Source of the DNA: JACQZU01 sp041908165 | GTDB lineage: Bacteria; Acidobacteriota; Holophagae; Holophagales; Holophagaceae | NCBI GenBank assembly: GCA_041908165.1 | Contig: JAYRFV010000129.1 | Location: 1 to 5,290, forward strand | Direction: 5' to 3' | DNA length: 5,290 bases | In this document: piece by piece, positions 1-3,551 of the stretch | Layout of the letters: the number at the start of each line of letters is the position of its first letter | Numbering within the stretch: the first letter of the stretch is position 1 | Notes under the pieces: generated by a model | What the model was told of the DNA's origin: nothing | Database searches by the model: none | Seen by the model: only the letters and a program-made list of their open reading frames with translations | Position numbers and translations under genes: made by a program

Positions 1-408
1 CAGTTGGCCCAGGCCGTGGAACGGATCGATTCCCGGAAACTCGCCGATGCAGATGAGCGACAGCTGCGGCAGCTCCAGGTGCAGGTCCGCCCACCAGGCC
101 AGGTGCCGGACCAGCAGCAGCTGGTCGAAGAGGTCGTGCTCCAGCCAGAGCACCACTTCCTCGTGCCCCCGGGCCGCCTCGAGCCCGCCATCCCACATCG
201 TCAGGCGGGCGTGCGCCTCGGCGGCGGTGGCGTACCCCGCCCGGGCGAGGTACCGGGCGCGTGCCTCCCGGAAGCCGGGCTGGGTGAGCGGCACCAGCGG
301 CCCCTCGCACAGCGGGTCCGCCCAGACCGCGCGCGTGCCGCCGAGGTTGGTGGCCGCGAGCCGGTCCGCCACGACATCCCCGTTCAGGACGTGCAGGCAG
401 CGGGGCAT
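1..408 (-). CDS. DUF1835 domain-containing protein, N-terminal 136 residues (3' end beyond window)
   Basis: The reverse strand reads open from an ATG at 408 to the window edge, giving 136 residues with no stop. The start MPRCLHVLNGD, then W29-A-D-P-L-C-E-G-P37, then V86-L-W-L-E-H-D-L-F-D-Q96 match the hallmark blocks of the DUF1835 family (a GD motif after the first strand, DPL.EGP, and LW.EHDL.DQL). The biochemical function of that family is not established, and many members have a second conserved domain downstream, which would lie outside this window. The ATG at 408 is preferred because it sits just before the first conserved strand. A weak GGA lies six bases upstream. The ATG at 419 is out of frame. 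The gene is divergent from the PAS chemoreceptor and shares its 241-base upstream region. Overlapping plus-strand frames give low-complexity Arg/Gln/Ser-rich proteins and look like shadows. Family assignment is fairly sure; the cellular role is unknown. Confidence 0.82.
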   Translation of the reverse strand, partial: MPRCLHVLNGDVVADRLAATNLGGTRAVWADPLCEGPLVPLTQPGFREARARYLARAGYATAAEAHARLTMWDGGLEAARGHEEVVLWLEHDLFDQLLLVRHLAWWADLHLELPQLSLICIGEFPGIDPFHGLGQL

Positions 409-534
409 GTGGAATCCATGAAGAATGCCTGAATGGAGCTGACGGGCCAGCGGGCGGGGTGCCCGGGAATCAGTTGCCTCAAATCTTGGCGCCCTGCGCC
501 GATACCTGCAACAGCGATGCGGTGGATTGCCACG

Positions 535-552
535 GCGGGCGATTGCGCCCGC
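535..552. other. Perfect 7-bp hairpin in the divergent intergenic region
   Basis: GCGGGCG at 535-541 is the exact reverse complement of CGCCCGC at 546-552, with a four-base loop ATTG. It lies about 100 bases before the PAS receptor start, in the 409-649 region between divergent genes. It could be a transcript hairpin or a protein site. At this GC content, short GC palindromes also arise by chance. No convincing -35/-10 pair was recognised anywhere in the region. Confidence 0.4.
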
Positions 553-589
553 TCGCCCGTCCCTCCCCGGGGCGGCGGGGCACTGCCGG

Positions 590-609
590 ATGGCAAGCCG
601 GCTCGCCAT
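590..609. promoter_or_regulatory. Near-perfect 20-bp palindrome upstream of PAS chemoreceptor, candidate operator
   Basis: The 20 bases ATGGCAAGCCGGCTCGCCAT are identical to their own reverse complement except at one symmetric pair (A595 against C604), so 18 of 20 positions obey dyad symmetry. The centre is GCCGGC. The site ends 40 bases before the receptor ATG, so it would lie in or near the 5' leader or promoter. It could be an operator for a dimeric regulator or, less likely because it lacks a loop, an RNA hairpin. The symmetry is seen directly; the regulatory role is inferred. Confidence 0.35.
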
Positions 610-637
610 TGGACGGCGGGACCCCGGAAGCACCCTC

Positions 638-644
638 AAGGAGG
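638..644 (+). promoter_or_regulatory. Strong ribosome binding site fixing the PAS chemoreceptor start
   Basis: AAGGAGG, a near-perfect Shine-Dalgarno sequence, is followed by five bases and then ATG at 650. It decides the start: the same frame stays open upstream to an ATG at 527, but the extra 41 residues are unlike the family and that ATG has no such site. Confidence 0.9.
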
Positions 645-649
645 CAGCC

Positions 650-2404
650 ATGGCGGCGGTGGCAGGGTTCGAGGTGGACGCGGGTGGGCACCTGACGGAG
701 GCGGAGGTGCTGGACCTGCAGGGCAAGATCGAGGCGCTCAACCGGGTGCAGGCCGTCATCGAGTTCAACCTCGACGGCACCGTCCTCACGGCCAACGACA
801 ACTTCCTCCGGGCCCTGGGGTACCGGCTCGAGGAGATCCAGGGGCGGCACCACCGGATGTTCGTGGACCCCGCCTACGCCGCCAGCGAGGATTACCGGCG
901 CTTCTGGCAGGACCTGAACAACGGCCAGTTCCAGGCCGCCGAGTACAAGCGGATCGGCAAGGGGGGCAAGGAGGTCTGGATCCAGGCGTCCTACAACCCG
1001 GTGTTCGACCGCGAGCACCGCGTGGTGAAGGTGGTGAAGTTCGCCACCGACATCACCGAGTCGAAGCTCCGCAACGCCGAGTTCGAGGGGCAGATCGCCG
1101 CCATCCGCACCTCCATGGCCGTCATCGAGTTCCAGCTCGACGGGACGGTGCTCACCGCCAACGAGAACTTCCTCCGGGCCCTGGGCTACGGGCTCGAGGA
1201 GATCCGCGGGCGCCATCACCGGATGTTCGTGGAGCCGGCCTTCGCCGCGAGCGAGGACTACCGCCGGTTCTGGAGCGCGCTCAACAAGGGCGAGTACCAG
1301 GCCGGGGAGTTCAAGCGCATCGGCCGGGGCGGGCGCGAGGTGTGGATCCAGGCGTCCTACAACCCGATCATGGACGCGAGCGGCCGGCCGTACAAGGTGG
1401 TCAAGTTCGCCATCGACACCACCGAGGTCCGCGAGATCATGAACGCGGTGGCCCGGAACGCGAGGACCCTGGCCGGATCCGCCGTGGAGCTGACGCGGGT
1501 GAGCCAGGAAATGGGCCAGACCGCGCGGGACACCTCCAACAAGGCCGGCGTGGTCGCGGCCGCGTCGGAGCAGGTGTCGCGCAACGTCACCACCGTGGCC
1601 ACCGGCTCGGAGGAGATGAGTGCCTCCATCCGGGAGATCTCCAAGAGCGCCGTCGAGGCGGCCCGCGTGGCCACCGACGCGGTGCGCGTGGCCGAGGCCA
1701 CCGACGCCACCGTCGGCAAGCTGGGGGAGTCGAGCGCCCAGATCGGCAAGGTGATCAAGGTCATCACCTCGATCGCGCAGCAGACCAACCTGCTGGCGCT
1801 CAATGCCACCATCGAGGCCGCCCGGGCCGGAGAGGCGGGCCGCGGCTTCGCGGTGGTGGCCAACGAGGTGAAGGAGCTGGCCAAGCAGACCGCTGCCGCC
1901 ACCGAGGAGATCCGCGCCCAGGTGGAGGGGATGCAGGGCAACACCCAGCAGGCGGTCAAGGCGATCGACGAGATCGTGCAGATCATCAACGAGATCAACT
2001 CGATCTCGGGGACGATCGCGGCGGCGGTGGAGGAGCAGACGGCCACCACCAACGAGATCTCGAAGAACGTGGGAAACGCGGCGCGGGGCGCCAACGACGT
2101 GGCCCGCAACGTCCAGCAGGCGGCAACCGGCGCCAACGAGGTGAGCAAGAACGTGCAGGAGGCGGTCAAGGGCGTCTCCGACATCACCCGCAACATCAAC
2201 CAGCTGGCCGGCGGCGCCACCGACGTGGCGAAGAACGCCGCCGAGGCCGCCAAGGGCATGAACGACGTGGCACGGAACGTGGGGACGGTGAGCACGGCGG
2301 CGCGGGACACCACCCGCGGCGCCACCGACACCAACACCGCCGCCCGAGAGCTGGCCCGCCTGGCCGAGAAGCTGCAAAGCAACGTCGCCAAGTTCAAGGT
2401 CTGA
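650..2404 (+). CDS. Soluble methyl-accepting chemotaxis protein with two tandem PAS domains
   Basis: This 584-residue protein has no signal peptide and no membrane segment, so it should act in the cytoplasm as a receptor controlling CheA kinase through CheW. Residues 25-146 and 147-268 are two closely similar PAS domains, each with a VIEF.LDGTVLTAN block, a GRHHRMFV block and a VWIQASYNP block ending near FA.D.T. The arrangement resembles BdlA-type receptors (PAS-PAS-signalling domain). The ligand or cofactor cannot be read from sequence; flavin, haem and small molecules are all known in PAS receptors. From about residue 270 the helices form the signalling hairpin, with the kinase-control tip at L381-L-A-L-N-A-T-I-E389-A-A-R392-A-G-E395, matching Tsr E385, R388 and E391. 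Likely methylation pairs are E307-Q308, E321-E322 and E461-E462. Oddly, the descending arm (about 190 residues) is much longer than the ascending arm (about 125), because of 14-residue repeats at 473-556. There is no C-terminal NWETF-like CheR/CheB tether. No HAMP domain is recognisable. The 650 start is fixed by the strong ribosome binding site. Confidence 0.95.
   Translation: MAAVAGFEVDAGGHLTEAEVLDLQGKIEALNRVQAVIEFNLDGTVLTANDNFLRALGYRLEEIQGRHHRMFVDPAYAASEDYRRFWQDLNNGQFQAAEYKRIGKGGKEVWIQASYNPVFDREHRVVKVVKFATDITESKLRNAEFEGQIAAIRTSMAVIEFQLDGTVLTANENFLRALGYGLEEIRGRHHRMFVEPAFAASEDYRRFWSALNKGEYQAGEFKRIGRGGREVWIQASYNPIMDASGRPYKVVKFAIDTTEVREIMNAVARNARTLAGSAVELTRVSQEMGQTARDTSNKAGVVAAASEQVSRNVTTVATGSEEMSASIREISKSAVEAARVATDAVRVAEATDATVGKLGESSAQIGKVIKVITSIAQQTNLLALNATIEAARAGEAGRGFAVVANEVKELAKQTAAATEEIRAQVEGMQGNTQQAVKAIDEIVQIINEINSISGTIAAAVEEQTATTNEISKNVGNAARGANDVARNVQQAATGANEVSKNVQEAVKGVSDITRNINQLAGGATDVAKNAAEAAKGMNDVARNVGTVSTAARDTTRGATDTNTAARELARLAEKLQSNVAKFKV
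722..1453 (+). repeat. Tandem direct duplication encoding the two PAS domains (366-bp unit)
   Basis: Two in-frame units of exactly 366 bp (122 codons) lie at 722-1087 and 1088-1453. Conserved stretches keep this offset throughout: 20 identical bases start at 800 and 1166, and 24 identical bases start at 977 and 1343. Similarity falls off near the unit ends, where the linker helices differ. This is an intragenic duplication kept in frame, so both copies probably still fold as PAS domains. Confidence 0.9.
2066..2317 (+). repeat. Six 14-codon repeats in the descending arm of the PAS chemoreceptor
   Basis: Six consecutive 42-bp units start at 2066, 2108, 2150, 2192, 2234 and 2276 (residues 473-556). 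They encode units such as NVGNAARGANDVAR, NVQQAATGANEVSK, NVQEAVKGVSDITR, NINQLAGGATDVAK and NAAEAAKGMNDVAR. The sixth is degenerate. The consensus is roughly N-V-x-x-A-x-x-G-A-x-D/E-V-x-R/K, two heptads long, as expected for added turns of coiled coil. The units differ at many bases, so this is an old or selected repeat rather than a fresh slippage product. Confidence 0.85.
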
Positions 2405-2411
2405 AACAAAT

Positions 2412-2440
2412 CGGGGGTGGCCGGTTGACGGCCGCCCCCG
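2412..2440 (+). terminator. GC-rich stem-loop after the PAS chemoreceptor, probable terminator
   Basis: GGGGGTGGCCG at 2413-2423 pairs with CGGCCGCCCCC at 2429-2439 around a GTTGA loop, with one G-T wobble. C2412-G2440 extends the stem to 12 bp. It starts eight bases after the receptor stop codon. It is preceded by AAACAAA but has no T-run after it, so it is not a canonical intrinsic terminator. It could slow or partly end transcription, or protect the 3' end. Confidence 0.6.
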
Positions 2441-2482
2441 GCGCAGTGCGCGAAGTGATTCCATCATCCAGCGAGGTTCCGA

Positions 2483-3418
2483 ATGCGAAGCCGACTCAGA
2501 CCCGCCCCCCTCCTGCTGCTCCTGGCCTGCCACGTCGCAGGGGCGACCGAAGAGCCCAGGAAGGCGACCTCCAAGAAGGCCGCATCGGGCTTCCAGATGC
2601 AGGATCCCCCGGATAAGCGCAAGGCCGCGAAAAAGCCTTCCACCGGGAAGGCGGAGGCCAGCGAGGCAGGCGCTGACGTCCGGATCAAGCAATTGGAAAG
2701 CGAAAACCTCAAGCTGCGCAAGGAGCTTGCAGAGAAGGGTGACCGGGCCACGCAACCGGCAGGGGCGGAGGCACAGTCCGCCGAAGGAGCGCTCGCAGAA
2801 CTGAAGGCGGGAAACGCACGGTTCGCGGCCGGACTGCGTACCCGCAGCCAGTTGGGCGTCAATGATCCGGTCCTGCGCCAGGCACTGGCCAAGGGCCAGG
2901 CGCCATTCGCCGTGATCGTCACGTGCAGCGACAGCCGCCTGGGGGAGAACTTCATTTTCGACCAGGAACTGGGACGGCTGTTCACCATCCGCGAGGCAGG
3001 AAACTGCCTGGATGCGCAGGGCCTGGCGAGCATCGAATATGCGGTCGAGCACCTGGGATCGAAACTGGTCGTGGTTCTTGGACACGATTCCTGCGGCGCG
3101 GTGAAGGCGGTGCTGGATTCAGGCCCGGCCATCCTGCCCGGCAACCTCTGGAGCCTCCAGGCGGCCATGGCTGGCCTGCTCGAAAGCGTGCATGCCGAGG
3201 CCGGGGAGGCGCCAGCATCAAGGATGGCCAGGCTGGTGAAAACCAACGCGGAACGCCAGGCACGTATCGTGGTGGGCCGAAGCTCGATCGTCCAGGGCCT
3301 GGTGGCGGCGGGGAAGGTCACGGTCGTACCCGCCCTCTACGACCTGGCCAGCGGAAGGGTCCAATTCCTCCCCGCCGCCGGGCTCGAGTCAGCCAGGACG
3401 CCTGGTCCGCACCATTGA
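2483..3418 (+). CDS. Exported beta-class carbonic anhydrase with N-terminal coiled-coil extension
   Basis: This 311-residue protein should interconvert CO2 and bicarbonate outside the cytoplasm. The catalytic set is complete: C148-S-D150-S-R152 supplies a zinc ligand and the Asp/Arg dyad, and H201-D-S-C204-G-A-V supplies the other two zinc ligands. The core runs from about residue 100 (ALAELKAGNARF) to about 300; family members are often near 200-230 residues, so about 100 are an extension. That extension starts with a signal: basic RSRLR, a short Leu run, then either lipobox L13-L-A-C16 or an AGA cleavage site at 19-21. A Lys/Ala/Pro-rich linker (27-57) follows, then a short coiled coil (about 66-85, with L71, L76, L78 and L82). 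CSDSR is followed by LGENFIF, where many homologues have V-P/S-P-E-x-IF. GAGG at 2473-2476, six bases before ATG, supports the start. The gene looks slightly less GC-rich than its neighbours. It lies 78 bases after the PAS receptor, past a hairpin. Enzyme class is very sure; lipoprotein or soluble periplasmic form is undecided. Confidence 0.93.
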   Translation: MRSRLRPAPLLLLLACHVAGATEEPRKATSKKAASGFQMQDPPDKRKAAKKPSTGKAEASEAGADVRIKQLESENLKLRKELAEKGDRATQPAGAEAQSAEGALAELKAGNARFAAGLRTRSQLGVNDPVLRQALAKGQAPFAVIVTCSDSRLGENFIFDQELGRLFTIREAGNCLDAQGLASIEYAVEHLGSKLVVVLGHDSCGAVKAVLDSGPAILPGNLWSLQAAMAGLLESVHAEAGEAPASRMARLVKTNAERQARIVVGRSSIVQGLVAAGKVTVVPALYDLASGRVQFLPAAGLESARTPGPHH

Positions 3419-3479
3419 TTCGCAGGGGGGTTGAACGATTGCGTCACGCAGGCACACCAGCCGTCCTGGCTGATCATCC

Positions 3480-3515
3480 GCCAGCCTCAGGCACCGTTCC
3501 AAAGTGCCGGCTGGC
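3480..3515 (+). terminator. Bulged 12-bp stem-loop after the carbonic anhydrase gene, probable terminator
   Basis: GCCAGCC (3480-3486) and GGCAC (3490-3494) pair with GTGCC (3504-3508) and GGCTGGC (3509-3515). A TCA bulge sits on the 5' side and the loop has nine bases. All 12 pairs are Watson-Crick. It lies about 60 bases after the stop codon and is not followed by a T-run. It may end or attenuate carbonic anhydrase transcription before the haem receptor gene. A shorter potential hairpin (CAGCC/GGCTG, 3458-3472) lies just upstream and could compete for pairing. Confidence 0.55.
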
Positions 3516-3520
3516 TCCTG

Positions 3521-3545
3521 CCCAGAGGTGCCCCCTGCCTGGGAG
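3521..3545 (+). promoter_or_regulatory. Ribosome binding site of the haem receptor, partly inside a hairpin
   Basis: GGGAG at 3541-3545 is a good Shine-Dalgarno core, six bases before the ATG at 3552, and it fixes that start. Its GGG also closes a potential hairpin: CCCAG (3521-3525) pairs with CTGGG (3539-3543), and AGG (3526-3528) pairs with CCT (3534-3536), leaving a GC bulge and a TGCCC loop. If this forms in the mRNA it would mask the ribosome site. The pairing is seen; its use in regulation is inferred. Confidence 0.5.
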
Positions 3546-3551
3546 TTTGAC

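Noticed and set aside
4..432. Plus-strand open frames over bases 4-432 and 47-421
   Set aside because: The opposite strand encodes recognisable DUF1835 blocks. The plus-strand products are Arg/Gln/Ser-rich and without family features.
474..507. Possible sigma-70 type promoter, TTGCCT followed by GATACC
   Set aside because: The spacing is about 21 bases and the -10 match is poor. A sigma-54 pattern (GG then GC with the required ten-base gap) was also sought in the region and did not fit.
527..649. Longer start for the PAS receptor at the in-frame ATG 527
   Set aside because: It lacks a good ribosome site, would add 41 Arg/Pro-rich residues unlike the family, and would cover the palindrome at 590-609. 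The ATG at 650 has AAGGAGG at ideal spacing.
1357..2409. Minus-strand open frame of 350 codons opposite the receptor signalling domain
   Set aside because: The Ala/Ser/Thr-rich product mirrors the heptad repeats of the real gene; no independent motif is present.
433..2616. Plus-strand open frame of 727 codons overlapping the PAS receptor in another frame
   Set aside because: The product is a Gly/Arg/Pro-rich, repeat-like sequence without recognisable domains, as expected for a shifted reading of GC-rich coding DNA.
479..3085. Minus-strand open frame of 868 codons across the PAS receptor and carbonic anhydrase genes
   Set aside because: It is antisense to two well-recognised genes, is rich in Gly, Leu, His, Asp and Val in low-complexity style, and shows no family motif. 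High-GC codon bias commonly leaves such antisense frames open.
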